This document shows, in pieces, positions 1 to 17,657 of a DNA stretch of 64,000 nucleotides. The translations under genes were made by a program, and so were the position numbers. How positions within the stretch are numbered: position 1 is the stretch's first letter; the number at the start of each line of letters is the position of its first letter. Origin of the DNA: Trichoplax adhaerens (lineage: Eukaryota > Placozoa > Uniplacotomia > Trichoplacea > Trichoplacidae); contig NW_002060969.1 of the NCBI RefSeq assembly GCF_000150275.1, positions 943-64,942 of the forward strand, read 5' to 3'. The notes beneath the pieces were generated by a model. It was not told where the DNA came from, made no database searches, and saw only the letters and a program-made list of their open reading frames with translations.

Positions 1-60
1 ATCTTGAATAAACTTTCCGCAGAACAAAATTTAAATGATCTAATAAAGTGAGACACTTAC

Positions 61-446
61 CGTAAAACTCCAGTCATGAACAGAGCAGATGAACTACAGT
101 ATATAATAACACTATTTCGAACTTTCTAAGCGATGCCAGACTTTAATTTCAGAATTACTACTTTACTACGGTGTAAAAGTATAAAACAGTGTAACCTTTA
201 GCTAGTAACCCTAACCGAACCCTATTGCACGTTTATGTTTAAAAACAATCGAGTATTACCATATAAATGAGCTCGGTATGTACAAATTTTGCGGTAGCAC
301 AGTACAGTAACGTGACAACGTAAATGAGAATATGAGATGTACCGTACATACAGTACCATACTTACATTTCTTTTACCAGCTATGGTGCTGGAATTAAAAT
401 AACGCTGCCAACCTTGAAATTGTTGTGGAGGGCCTGCTTCCGACAT
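61..446 (-). CDS. ATP5MK: ATP synthase membrane subunit DAPIT, 5' two exons (partial at left edge)
   Basis: Two exons read leftward. Exon 1 (446-366) starts at an ATG and encodes 27 residues including QFQGWQRYFNSSTIAGKRN, which closely resembles the QYQFTG..KYFNSYT..GRMN signature of animal DAPIT (formerly USMG5). It ends exactly at a GTAAGTATGG donor. Exon 2 (125-61) follows a TTAG acceptor in matching phase and encodes a hydrophobic stretch, VIIYCSSSALFMTGVLR, at the position of the single DAPIT transmembrane helix. It ends at a GTAAGTG donor in phase 2. The last exon, with the basic C-terminal tail, lies beyond base 1 or is too short to recognise. DAPIT is a small inner-membrane subunit of F1Fo ATP synthase that helps hold dimers together. 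It diverges from WDR6 across a repeat-rich spacer. The homology is by eye; exon 1 is convincing and exon 2 is likely. Confidence 0.65.
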
Positions 447-864
447 AGCACGATATAATAATGATGTCCCAACTCTAAAAAAAATCTTCTAACGTTTGTA
501 AAGTTCTGCACTGCCGTTTGCTGTTAGTGCAGTATAGTTTCGAACCTGTACAGTACCGTAATTTCAGTTGACCTTAAATAGAAGTGCGATTGAGGTTGAG
601 GAATCTGGTTTGCTGTACAGTACAGTACTGTACTGTATTAGTTAATTAAACAACACTAGATGCACTGTACAGTACAGTACAGTACTCTAGTGTACGGTGC
701 CTAATACTGTACACCGTATCATCATCACACGTGCGATGACTCAACTTCACTAACTCAAGCAGTCTTTGCTACGGTACAGTAGTAACACGGTACTAACACC
801 AACCCGCCTAAGTTAGTTAGCATCCGCACTTATGTACTGTAGTACAGTACAGTAAGCTTTACCG

Positions 865-900
865 CCATGGACTACTAGAGTCTTCTTCTAGCAGCCTATG
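865..900. repeat. Small foldback element (ccatggactactaga type)
   Basis: The left arm, ccatggactactaga, pairs imperfectly (about 12 of 15) with the reverse complement of the right arm, tctagcagcctatgg. The arm resembles those of the foldbacks at 19068-19125, 21864-21920 and 44438-44575, so it may be a diverged member of one family. Confidence 0.45.
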
Positions 901-986
901 GTACAGTACAGTAGTAAGTATACTATGTTTCTTTCCATGATAAACCTGGAGGTTCAACATTTTATTTTTTTTTATTAACACTAGTA

Positions 987-1024
987 CAAACTCCCGTCGC
1001 TTTGCTGACGGTTTACGATAATGT
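987..1024 (+). repeat. 38-bp dispersed repeat, copy 1
   Basis: This stretch is identical, over 38 bp by eye, to the reverse complement of 28018-28055. It contains a short stem, CCGTC/GACGG, around an AGCAAAGC loop. Both copies lie upstream of genes next to (GTACW)n clusters. Confidence 0.8.
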
Positions 1025-1565
1025 TACTCTAGGCTTCCCCTGAAACCAACCAAAGTGACTCTTAAGATCATTGTAAGCCTCACCTACATCAGTTTAAGTT
1101 CTAAACGAAGCAATTTAAAAGTCATACGTACAGTAAACAGGGCCTACTCATGAAAAAATTTATACTTCTCTCCCAAAATCCCCCTGCCAGCCAATATTGA
1201 AAGATATTGAACGCATATGATATGAAATGATACATACTGTACAGTACTGTACACTGTACAGTGTACAGTACAGTATGTTACGTACTATACAATGTACGAA
1301 TGTACAGTACGTCACGTGAAAACGGATGGCCGGACACCCATCTGAAAATGATGGTATATTACTTTATTAAACAACTGTATATATGTCGCGGTCTGTCAAT
1401 ACTACAATAATAAAATTACTTAATAATACTAAATACTGCAATAAAAAGTAATAAAAACATAAAGAGCCAATTGCTATATACTGCACAGTAGTATACGACA
1501 CACTGCTGCAGCATCTAGTAAAAACTTTTGGTGTACTACTGAATACTAGACACTAATGCAAGAGT

Positions 1566-4500
1566 ATGGCCAAAGAAGTGATTGCCAAGCAGTTAGCAAT
1601 ATCATCTCCAATAACCGCCATTCATTTCTTGCAATCATCTCATTTACTGGCCGGTACATTATTATATATACAGTATATGCAAAATGATAACATGCACTAT
1701 GTTTCATACGTACACTCTGTAACATACTCATGGATAATTTGTTATGTAAAGTAAAAACTTCTAATATTTTAACTGCAAATAGGAGATACAGTTCGTACTT
1801 ATCCTATGTGCTGTGTGCTTGCATCATTTATAATAACACAAGCACATTTTAAGTGGATATGTGTGTTTTACATGCAGTTGTCGCATCAAGCTTTAAATTT
1901 AGGTATACACGTACGTATATGCAAGATATTTTAATCTTAATCGTTATAAATTTGCGCAATTTAATTTAGGTGAAGGAGAATACTTACATCTTTTCGATGT
2001 TTTAACTGGTTGTAAGCAGAACACATCAAAAGTATTGCATGGTTGTAATATCCATGGAATACGATCAGGTTAACCATACGCGTATACATGATAGCATAGA
2101 ATCGGTGTAATTAGCAAACACTAAAAAGTAAAATAATAAATGGCTAAGAATCGATACTGTGCTGTTGTGGATTTGTCGCTTACATTACTATAACTCTATG
2201 ATTTCCTGCTGGCATAAATCGATCCATTACGTCTTGTCAGAGTACTATTTTAAAATATTTTCATTAATGTAATACCGTTTACTGCAATGAAGACGTACAA
2301 AGTATGAAAATGCGATCTTTGAGTTAATTACATCTTTTCACGTTAAAATAATTAAAGTAATCCGATGTTGACATACAGTTTCGGATAAGTACAGTACAAT
2401 AGGTACGGTACGTCCGTAGAGCTCACTATTAGGCAATACTGCAGCTCGGCAGATTAGTTTAAAAAGATGTAATATTGTAGTTGTCGGCGAACTCCAATGA
2501 TGATTGCTTGGGCATGGGTAAGAAATGTTTTGACGACTATTTTGTATATTTAAAATCAGCTTTTTCTAATAACGATTATGTCGTGGCAATATTTGGTGAA
2601 AAATGCCTCCGAATCATCAACGTTATTGGAAGTAGTGATCGTTATTTGTTTGAGTAAGTTCAAGTATCTATCCTGTGTGGCTACTAAACTATACCGCTTA
2701 TTTATCTTATCCTGTATATTGAAATATGTGTAAAATGTGTGAATACCGAATTACCCTTAGCATGTAGATATCGCCCTTCATCTTATACGGCGTAAAATGT
2801 AAATGTATGTCAGTAGACGAGTGCATGTGATTATACTTTTCCATTATTATTATTTTGACACTTAATATTCAAGCGGCTATCAACTTCCAGTAAATAAGGA
2901 CGTTGCCAATTGCATGATTACACCAATCACTAGTAATTCCTCACTACTCTGAAAAGCGTTTACGCTGTTTTTTTTGCATTTTTACTTTCTAGCCATCTAA
3001 AGGTCTTTAGTCAGTCAATAATGTTTCGGTATGTACTATACCTTTACCGTATTAACATCGCAACGATAATTCCATCATGATTAAGCGTTTCCTTCGCCCA
3101 AATTTGTATCCTCAATTGTAATTTACCCTAATTCCGTAGTTAGAAACGATCATGACTGTAACTTATTTGTATGACCCAGAATGGACACTTTGACCTCGGT
3201 ATTCAATGTGAAATCTTGGATATGGGATGCTGCATGGATTTATGATAACAATAAAGACATCAGAACGAAGGTATGACAACAAGAATAATAATTATCTGCT
3301 CCTATGCAATGCAATTTTGCTAGTAATCATAATTCCAAATTGTAAATCGTGATTGAAAATTATCGCTGAATTAAATTTGAGATAACTTCATGTGCTACCT
3401 TATACGCTACTTTCAGGAGCCTATCCTCCTAGCTCTTGTGACTGGGTTAAATGCCGTTGTTATAGTAGAATGGAAAACCCTAAATGTACGTTACGTCGTG
3501 CAATGCAACCAGCAGTGTATGTTGTATCAGACTTTGGTGATTTATTACTTTATGAAATAGTACAAAGTTTCCACCACAGTTATTACTAAATTATCTTCCT
3601 TAATCGATCATGTAAATAAAGATATTCTGCCAGCTTCGTCAAACATAACTGTACTTTGCTCGAGCTAGCGCTGGGAAGTGGTACAGTTTATAATCAGATT
3701 TTATTATGGCGAGCCTTTTCTTCCAAGGAATCATTACAAGAAAAGAAACAAGTAGCAGAAGTTTCCATAAAGCTGATAGGACATGAGGTAATATTCTACT
3801 GCAGCTGTAATAAACCTTTAATCAATTACTTAATATATCCATATAAGAGTATGAATTATGTCACCATTTTAAGCACACTATATGAGCAGTGTAATTTCCA
3901 AATTAATTCACTTGTAGGGTGCTATTTTCTCAATTACTTTCGCTAATGAAAATTATCTCTGCTCTGCGTCCGATGATCGAAGTATACGATTGTGGCAAGT
4001 AAATGAAGATTGGATTTCAGATCCCAGAAAAGAAAGAAAGCCAGTAATATTATCTCCGTTAAAGACCTTCTATGGTCATAAGGCACGAGTTTGGGATGCG
4101 TACCTACTGTCTGATTATGTCATAAGTATTGGAGAGGTATTCAGAAATTTCTGATCCGTATAGATCACGACGAATTTTAAATTTGTCTCCTCTTGTTTTC
4201 ATACAATTTGAATCTTCATGTCAGGATGCCTCTTGTATACTTTGGGACCTGGAAGGCAACATGATCTATTCGTTTAATGGACATATAGTACGTTTATTTG
4301 AGTATTACAATCTTTGATTTAGATATATAAACGTAGAGTCTTACAAAATATTATTTACGTCCTTATCAATTCAGGGAAAAAATATTTGGAGTATGGCAAT
4401 TTCTCCTGATGGATCTCTTGCGGTAGATACAATTGATCTTTTAAGAATCGATGAGATTTCTGATGCTCTTATTTTTTATCTAATGGCATGACAGGCTACT

Positions 4501-7500
4501 GGTGGTGGAGATGCATCAATACGTCTCTGGCCTATTCTTAATTTTCATCCGCTTGGTAAATCTTCATTTTGGTTTCGTAATCAAAAATTTTAAGCCACAA
4601 GCTTTACTTGTCAACAAATTTACACTAGTGTTCCAATTCTCTTTTCAAAGTTGTCAATCAAACAATTACTTTGCCCGTTAATCTCGACGAAAGTGTTAAA
4701 ACTGAATCTAAGGTAAAACTAATCGTATGTAAGTGTAGTTATTTAATCATATAGTACGGTATACATTGACAGCTTATCAAAGAATTGTTGAAAGGATTTT
4801 CCAAGATCGCTTGCTTTGTGGAATGCAACTTCAATACTGCTAATGACAGATAAGGGGTGAATATATAATCTTAAAATTTGACTTACTACATCATCACAAT
4901 ATTTGACACATTTGATCTTATTAGAGTTTTCGTATACATATCTGTCTGTTAGTTACTTGTATCAGTATTCTTGGGAGGTACAGCAACAAAATCCTGTAAG
5001 GAACGTCTGGAAATTATTATTTAAAAATATAAATTATGCATCGTATAGCATAATTTCCGTAAATAGACCACACAGGTTGATTGCGATTGGTAACCTTAGC
5101 GGAAGCATTTACATATCTTCGATTGGTATGATTAACGCATTAATCAGTTATTAAATTTGTAATAATTATAACTAGATACTGTTACTTTGTACGTCTGGTG
5201 ACGGTAACGTCTTTAGGTTCTAACAGCAAAGCAGTCGAATTAGAAAATTACTTTTCCGGTAAAGTTTTAAGTCTGGTTTGGGCAATCGGTTACACTGACC
5301 ACGAATCTGTTAACTTAATTGCTACAGGTCCAGAAGGAGTTATGGTATTATAAGTTTCATGCATTAGTTTTCTTAATTAATAAAAGTATTGAGACCGAGC
5401 ATAATAACATGGTTATACGTATAATTTTTTAGGTTTGGTTTACAATTGTTAGCACGAAAGATGGATTGAAGACTTACCTTATGAAGAGCATGAATTTGCC
5501 TAATTGTAAGCATCGCTGGGTAACCTGTGCACAAATCATCAGCATTTCTAGTGTTAATGATTTAAGTCTTGGTAGTACGAGTAGCAACCGTACAAAGCGG
5601 AAGACATGTTTTATCATCTGTGGGGACAGACATGGAACTGTTCATGTATACGATGGAAATGATACTGATACTAGCGAAGTTCATCATAACATTAAGGAGG
5701 TATGATGTCATAAGATTCTGTCTTTGCTAATGGTCATAGTATGTTGTTAGTTTAATAATTATACATGCATCACTGATACTTTGCTAAATAGTGGACGAGT
5801 GATTTTATTTCATAATACCTACAATTATCAACTTGAATTCCTGATGATATCAGTTATCAAGAATTTAACTTGTTTTATAACCACTGTGGTTATTGCTGCT
5901 TTCTTTTCACTATAGGGTATTCTTCCGATTAATTCATTCCGAAATTTGCATGGAGACAACGGTGTTACGTCGATATGTAGTTCTAGAAATCATGTTTTTA
6001 CTTGTGGTAGAAACGGAATGTATTGCAAGTTTCTAAAAACAGAACGTGGTATTGAGCTAATTGAAAAACTTAAGGTAAATGACTACCGCTTGTATTGCTG
6101 TATTTTAATGATACACTTTTGGCTAGCTTTTTAGAAACTTAGCTAGATTTTTGAAAGTTTTATTCGTTATGTAACTAGGTTCCGTTTAAAGGGTTGACTT
6201 GGATAGAACGTTTAATTACAATCAGTAATGGCAACTTAATAATAATCGCGTTTCGTTCGAGCAATCTTGTTATTTGGCATGTGGAAAGAAATGAAGTTAT
6301 TTTTCAAATGGAATGTGGAGGAGGGCATCGTGGCTGGGATATTTGCCTAATCGAAGAAGTCCGCTTTAATTGATAAATATTTTAATATTCGATATTTGCC
6401 TTTAAAAGTCTTAACATAGTACGTACTCAAAATATTGATTTTCCGTTTTATCGGTTCTGAAAGGATGGGGGTGTAAGAGGTACCTTCGCTTATATTAAAG
6501 CAACAAAAGCCTGTATTTGCAACTTCACTTTGACAAAACCTACTTGTAAAGTAATTTTAAAGGTACTATGCTAATACGGTAGTAAAATCCTTGAGTTTAC
6601 TGAAGATATTCAAGAAAATTATACGAAATTATCCCGCCTATTTGTAATTAGGAATCACTTCATGGCAGAGAAATTACGGATATTTATCTTTTGGATTGGC
6701 GGCGAAAACCTCTTGGAGCTAGTAAGAGATCTGTACAGTATTGTATTTAATTCTTTTATGTAGAATAAGAATCACATTTTTATATTCATCGTATTTTTAA
6801 GTTTGCATTCGTAATAATCTATGTCACTAAAAAATCATGAACTCATGTTTGTGGAATAAAGCAACATCGCAACATTCAGGGATAACGGTCACTAGTAGCG
6901 AAGATACAAATATGACTATTACAGCGCGTATCCAGTGAAGTTACTAAATACCGAAGTATTTACAACAGTTTACTGTTTAGCGTTCTTCAGTAGACAGTTT
7001 ACTTTTAGAGTGTTCAAAATTAAATTATTAGATAATTCTGAAAGAGTTATATGCTATCGGATATGCCTTAACATCAATAAAGTTACTGGAAATGAGGGAT
7101 TTCTAAGAAGATTGAAAGTATGCCGAGACCATATTTCGAGTATTCGAGCAATCGTGGGCTCACGCCTGCAAAGTAATCTTGATGGTTCTGAGCGAGGCCG
7201 GATTATCATTTTATTTACTGCTGGTGGACGAATGCTTCTAAAGGCCTGGAAGGTAACTCTGCCAGCTTGTGGCGATGGTGACGTTGCACTGAGTCAGAAT
7301 TATAACGACTCCGATGTTACTCTTATTTCTGAATTATCACAAAATGAAATAAATTTCCGTAAAAAAGTTAAAACACAGCAAGATTCATCATTGGAAAGCC
7401 GTATCATGGCTCTTGCATCTTTTTGTATTGATCAAACCATTTATAGCAAGTTTACTGACGAAAGCATATACTTCGTTGCTGCCGCTTGCTCTGACGGATT

Positions 7501-8874
7501 AATTAGGTACCGCTGCATATTTTAAAGATAACAATAATTGTTGATATTTACGTTCTTAACTTTTTTTATCGATGTACTGCATTTCAGACTATACGGGTTT
7601 TATGCAATCAAGAAAAAATTTAAGTTTATTGGGCAATTGAGTTATCATCAGCATTGCATTCTTAGTATTGATTACTTCATCTATAGCTCAGATGCAAACC
7701 GTTATTCTATCCCCTTTTTACTTAGTGGTGCGACTGATGGCAAAATTGCTATTTGGCAAGTCGACACTGCATTATTGGACCAGTTTTCCTTATCACAAGA
7801 AGAAGTCTTGCTTGATCCTAAATGTAGTTAGGAAATTTGACGCTATTACTTGCTAAAATTATATAATAATCGTAAAGTCTTCTGAGATGAAACGGGTCTA
7901 TGTTATTAAGATTATTTTATGATGTGTGCGTGTATTTCTCAGTGAACTAATACTGAATTTCTGTAGATAAACCTGACGTCCTGAAAGCCCATGCCTGTGG
8001 TGTTAATAAAATCAATGCGATGCGAGATCCTGGTAAGAAATTACACTTGTGTTGATTAATTATCATGTGATTATAAAAATTTTTGTCAGAGTGCAATTGG
8101 AGTTATTTTACAAGAAGTCTGGAATGAAAACGATCTTAAGTCATGTCCATCAATTTTGTTCTAATATGACAATACAAGTAATAACGAATAGGTATCAGAT
8201 AACTAGCGCAGGAGACGACACAAAAATCTTTCTGTGCTGCATTATCATAAATGAGAGCGGTAATGGTTGCGTTACTGTCTTGAATTCTCAAATTATCGAC
8301 TCTGCACATACTGCTTCAATAACCGGTTCGTCAAGTGATGTAAATTTAACCGTAATTAAATACTTTAAATTATTAAATGTCTAAAACTCCTTTTATTACA
8401 ACGTAGGTATCCAGTTCTTGAGCCCTACATATATAGTTTCTGTATCAATTGATCAACGTTTAAAAATTTGGTATATCCCAACTGATGCCAAAGTAAAGAA
8501 CTCTTCCTAGTTGTACTCATATTTAGAATATTTATTAGTAATTGTAATTAATCACTTATAACATATTGTAGTTTTGTTCAGTAAAGCGGATATTCTCCAG
8601 TTTTGTTAATGTTGCCGACGCTTCAAATCTACATGCTTGTCCAATCGGGTAAGAAACATTTAGCTTTTTTAGGTTATTAAAGCAAAAAAATTGAAAATTT
8701 CGCACGAATAGTCAATGCGAAACGATATTTCTGGTTATAAATTTCTTTTAGAGCAAATGCTTATTGAGAAATTGTTTCACTTAATTTTGTGACAGATGCA
8801 ATGAATGGATAATAGGTATTTGCGGCACTGGTATAGAAATTTTTCACGTTACTATAAAGCCTGATGAACAGTGA
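1566..8874 (+). CDS. WDR6: WDR6, WD-repeat partner of the tRNA 2'-O-methyltransferase
   Basis: WDR6 binds FTSJ1 (yeast Trm734/Trm7) and directs 2'-O-methylation of the tRNA anticodon wobble nucleotide in the cytosol. About 27 exons run from the ATG at 1566 to the TGA at 8872-8874, and they match animal WDR6 end to end. The first exons are 1566-1653, 1970-2068, 2560-2653 and 3180-3270, with consistent phases. They give LLAGEGEYLHLFDV, YVVAIFGEKCLRIINV and WIWDAAWIYD. Later landmarks are SASDDRSIRLWQVNEDW, GHKARVWDAYLL, TGGGDASIRLW, CGDRHGTVHVYDG, GVTSICSSRNHVFTCGRNG, VAAACSDGLI, SGATDGKIAIWQV and SIDQRLKIW. WD blades are spread along the whole length, as in the family. Exon borders near 3490-3640 and 4.85-5.25 kb are uncertain. 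An AATAAA at 8940-8945 is a plausible poly(A) signal. Identity is very likely; some exon borders are not. Confidence 0.92.
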
Positions 8875-9411
8875 AAAATTCTTGATTCCATGTTTTAATC
8901 CGAAGTTTATTCATAAACTCATCGGCGTTAAAATACATCAATAAACGGTCGATCAATTAGCGGAATAATTGATATTCCATCTCCCTTATTATTTTATACA
9001 GATATGCACATCACTATTAGCCGTATAGCTAGGGATTAAGATAGCGCAATCTATATAACACGTCCTATATTCATCAAGAAAAAACCTCAATCAAACAAAG
9101 GAACGATGAATTGGAAGTATTTCGGATTAAATTTCTATTATATAACTAATCATTCAACTTATATATATACGTAGCCTTTATTACCGACGACAGTTAAACG
9201 CAACTCGATACTAGATCGCTACCTCACATAGCAGATGTAATTATACAGCATTACCCATATTACGGTATCCATTGCGAAAATCCTGCATATTAATCAATTG
9301 CTAATACTACAGTATGTTGTGAATACGCGTATCAAGAATTTCGATCGATATTAATATGACTATACCATACTATATAAATTAGGTCTTAGGATCTTTACGT
9401 TAAAATAAATT
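8875..9411. other. Convergent 3'-3' intergenic gap WDR6 / DHX15
   Basis: This 537-bp gap lies between two stop codons. It holds an AATAAA for WDR6 (8940-8945) and a TTTATT (9177-9182), which reads AATAAA on the DHX15 strand. I see no coding potential and no (GTACW)n cluster. Confidence 0.6.
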
Positions 9412-13982
<4,571 letters not shown>

Positions 13983-14887
13983 GGCTATTCCACTTATAGC
14001 TCAGGGAGCAATCACTATCGGTATCTGATGGGTATAATTTACGTTATAGTTACGGTTCACTGTACTGTACAGTACAGTACAATACCGTCTTACTTTACTG
14101 TACTGTACACTGTACAGTACGTACTGTACTGTATGTAAAAAAAGGTGTCCAATGTTATTTGTTCACAATACTGTGCACTACAGTACTGTACTGTACATTA
14201 CTGTGAGCAGAAGGCTTTTCGCTGCAGCTTACAGTACGGTACAGTACAGTATATAACATTAAACATTATTATCAACAACGCTGAGTACTGTACTGTACAG
14301 TACAGTATTTCCACATTGCCTGTACTGTACAGTACAGTACTGGCTGCACTCGATACAGTAGTCTGTACTGTAATTATACTGTACAGTACAGTACTGTACT
14401 GTACTGTACAAACTGGAAAGAGAAGAGTGACAACGCTTTGTACAGTACTACAGTATGAGTACAGTACTCCTGTTCATGGTTGTACAGTATACAGTGCAGT
14501 ACATGTACTGTACAGGTAAATTATTCGGTTTAGCGCTGCTCGCCATTTAGCAATACTGTACAGTACTGTATTCTCCGCATTGTCGATCTGCATGGACTCT
14601 TCCGTACTGTCGTGAAACTCCGCTAGCCAGTGTCCTTTATCGGGTTGAGTCCTGTCAGGAATTAAGGCATTATCATTGCATTTGTATGAATGCACATTAG
14701 GCTAACCAGGTGTTTGCTGGCTGGGTGGCCTAATTCACACAAGTGACAAGTGTGTACAGTCTGTACTGCAATTATACAGTAAGTTGCAAACTCTTCGAAC
14801 TCTGCAAGGACCTCGGGCAGAAAGAAAGAATCCTTCAATAATTATAATTAATTAAAGTTGAAGAGAAAGTATAATTGTAAACTCGCA
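13983..14887. promoter_or_regulatory. Divergent promoter region DHX15 / COX15
   Basis: About 0.9 kb separates the two start codons, and most of it is (GTACW)n array. The last 300 bp before COX15 are largely free of the repeat. I could not assign a core promoter motif. Confidence 0.5.
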
Positions 14888-17657
14888 ATGTCATCCAAGT
14901 TGCTTTCCAGGGCAGCATTTCTCCGTGGTCAAGTGCGTGCACGTACGACTGTTTCACTATTTATTTATTTCAATGATCTTTAACTATAATAACCGACTTT
15001 CATTGCCAAGAGCGATATTTGCAAGATTACTCGAGCGTGATACGAGTACAGCAATACGAGCTTACTCGTGCAGCATTTTAAAATAAATAAAATGAAATTA
15101 AAATTAATCATTAAACATCTATTGGATGCGTAAGCTCTCTTGTTTTGCAACACACTACAGTACGATTTTGTATAATTAACAGCGGTTTTTTTCCATTGTA
15201 TACGGGTTACTTTATAGATTTTTCAAATATCTCGTATTCCGAAAGTCACTTCTCAATTATGTACAGATTACTTCCGAATTCGTTTAACTTTGAGGAAGGT
15301 ACAATTCCAATGTTCTACCTATACAACATTTTGTGCTAGTTATGACGTACAGTATCAGCTTTTTCTTACAGAATTTTTCTAACCAAAATCAAAAAGAAAC
15401 TGATCAGTATTTGAATGCTTGCTCTTATAGGGATTTTGTAACAAAATTGGTAAGACACGAGATCTCGGGGCATCGGATAAAATCATTGGGTACTGGTTGT
15501 TAGGATGTTCCGGATTAGTTTTTGGAGCCGTTATTCTTGGTGGAATAACCCGTTTGACAGAATCTGGATTGTCTATGGTTAGATGGCATATTATCAAAGG
15601 TATGAAACCCCCAAGTTGTCATGAGGAATGGTTAAAGGAGTTTGAGACTTACAAGTTGTATCCGGAATACAAATTGTAAGTATGTTACTAGATCTTCAGA
15701 TATGTAATTCAAACTTTTACAGTAATATTTATGTTTTAAATTAACTGTAAATTCGCTATTGATCCAATAGATATCAGGGTTGGTGTACTAAATCTTTTTA
15801 AAGAATAATTTGTTTATGATTATAGCTCGATCATATGAGCGTACCTTTATAATATAATAATAAAGCAGAAAAGGAAATGTTAATCTTCTGTTCACTAAAG
15901 TAGTATGCAATAACTTTTCTTATTAAATTAGTGGAATACTACAGTAGGCACGATAGTATCTCATTCGCGAAGCTTCGATTTGGCTTAGTATGCTTTACAG
16001 TTCTATAAACATGGTCATCTGTTTCTGTACTATACGGTAGCTGATGCTTGTAAATAAATATAAATTAAATATAATGGTGAATGGACAGTAACAAGGAATT
16101 TCGTACTCATGGTAACAGTGATAACATGCCAATAAGCTTTTTGGGTTGATAAAAAAGTGTCATATCATTTCGTTTGATTTAAATGGGATTTAAGCTTACT
16201 GTAATTCACTTTATAACTATGATAAAGTATTGCATTTACAGTTAGATTTGTGATGTAAAATTTTTTGGTATTTATTTCTTACAGCTCGAAACATAATATT
16301 ACGCTGGAAGAATTCAAACGAATCTTTTACATGGAATATTTGCATAGAATGTGGGGTCGCTTAATTGGAGTTGCTTTCGCGGTACCAGCGGTATATTTCT
16401 TAAGTAGAGGACGAATCTCGAAGGCTATGAAACCTAGACTCGCTATATATTTTTCTTTGCTAGTTTTTCAGGTATTAACGTATAAATTTTATTCTCGTCC
16501 TAAACGCTACATGAACTGCAAATTGTTCATAATGTGGTTAATGAGCATTTCTAATGCTGCTACCTCAGGGTTTACTTGGATGGCATATGGTCAAAAGTGG
16601 TTTAGTGGAGGATAATCGGACACGTAGTATACCTCGTGTGAGTCAGTATAGACTTATGGCTCATCTAGGGTCAGCTTTTCTGTTGTATGCCGGCTTATTT
16701 TGGAGTGGACTATCGTATCTTATCAAGCCTAAACAAGTATGGTTTGTTCGCTTTTGATCCTGAAATCTATATATTGATACGAACATTTGCATTTATTGAA
16801 ATCTAGCTATCAGAGAGCCCAAAATTAAAAGCGCTGCGAATTCTAAGCCATGGAAATTTAGGAATAATTTTTACCACAGTTTTAGCCGGTTAGAATTTAC
16901 AATTTGTTTAGAGTTTCAGGGTTCTATATATGGATCTCTCTAGATAATAATTAAACTTTCACAGTTGTTTGATACCTGCGGTAAACTTAATGCATTCTAC
17001 ATCACTACAATCCTTGTTGAGAGTAGGTGCAATTGTGGCTGGTTTGGATGCCGGCTTGGTGTATAACTCATTTCCAAAAATGGCTGGTAAGTGGATACCC
17101 GAAGACATTATGGCCATCTCGCCAAAATGGAGAAATTTTACGGAAAACTCAACAACTGCTCAATTCACCCATCGTGTTCTAGTTAGTTCTTAACGTCTTA
17201 ATGTCCTATTATAAATAATTGGTCATAGTAAATGCTTCAATGAGCAAGAATATAACAGTGCATATTAGATTGATACTGGCTATGTACGTATGTATTTACT
17301 GATCTAATATACACGAAATTTTGATTTAGGGTCTAACAACTCTTACAAGTATTTTTGGTTTATGGTGCTTTGCCAGGCCATTGACGTTACCGAGGCGAGC
17401 TCGTCTAGCGACGAACTGCTTATTAGCTATGTCTGGAGTGCAGGTAAATACTACATAAATCATTTCAAATAATTATAACTATACTTACCGAATTTAATCA
17501 TTTTTTAATTATAATAAACTCAAAGGTTTCACTGGGAATTACTACGCTGCTGTACTATGTACCAACCCCGTTAGCAGCTTCCCATCAAGCTGGCTCATTG
17601 CTTTTATTTACGAATGCGTTATGGCTTGCGTACGAACTGAGAAAGATGAAATTTTAA
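14888..17657 (+). CDS. COX15: COX15, mitochondrial heme A synthase
   Basis: COX15 oxidises the C8 methyl of heme O to give heme A for cytochrome c oxidase, in the mitochondrial inner membrane. Eight exons sum to 1128 nt (375 residues; human 410): 14888-14932, 15431-15675, 16285-16471, 16569-16736, 16807-16888, 17027-17181, 17330-17443 and 17526-17657. Exon 1 gives [15 protein letters not shown], a basic amphipathic start typical of a mitochondrial import signal. Hallmarks are [75 protein letters not shown] and [12 protein letters not shown]. The family's conserved histidines are kept in WHIIKG, LHRMW, AHLGS, SHGNLG, THRVL and SHQAG. A start of exon 2 at 15372 was rejected because its frame does not join; the TATAG acceptor before 15431 restores it. 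A poly(A) signal lies at 17752-17757. Confidence 0.96.

Larger units (their letters stand above)
613..1317. repeat. (GTACW)n palindromic pentamer clusters upstream of WDR6
   Basis: Runs of GTAC cores spaced by single A or T residues occur at about 613-638, 664-686, 832-853, 900-915 and 1232-1317. TACTG units are often followed directly by their reverse complement CAGTA, making perfect inverted repeats. Unique sequence separates the runs. Confidence 0.85.
447..1565. promoter_or_regulatory. Divergent intergenic region ATP5MK / WDR6
   Basis: This 1.1 kb spacer separates two divergently read genes and so should contain both promoters. I see no coding potential. It holds several (GTACW)n clusters, one small foldback near 865-900 and one copy of a 38-bp dispersed repeat at 987-1024. 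No clear TATA box or other core element could be assigned. Confidence 0.5.

Noticed and set aside
200-235. Telomere-like TTAGGG motifs near the left edge (also about 52105 and 63880)
   Set aside because: Only one or two degenerate units at each place, so not an interstitial telomere array.
14145-14519. Open frame of 124 codons between DHX15 and COX15
   Set aside because: It consists almost entirely of translated GTACW repeat (Tyr, Cys, Thr, Val, Leu, Ser). It is open only because the pentamer rarely yields stops in this frame.
14058-14572. CRISPR-like direct repeats
   Set aside because: Units are pentamers with no uniform spacers, and the genome is eukaryotic with spliced genes.
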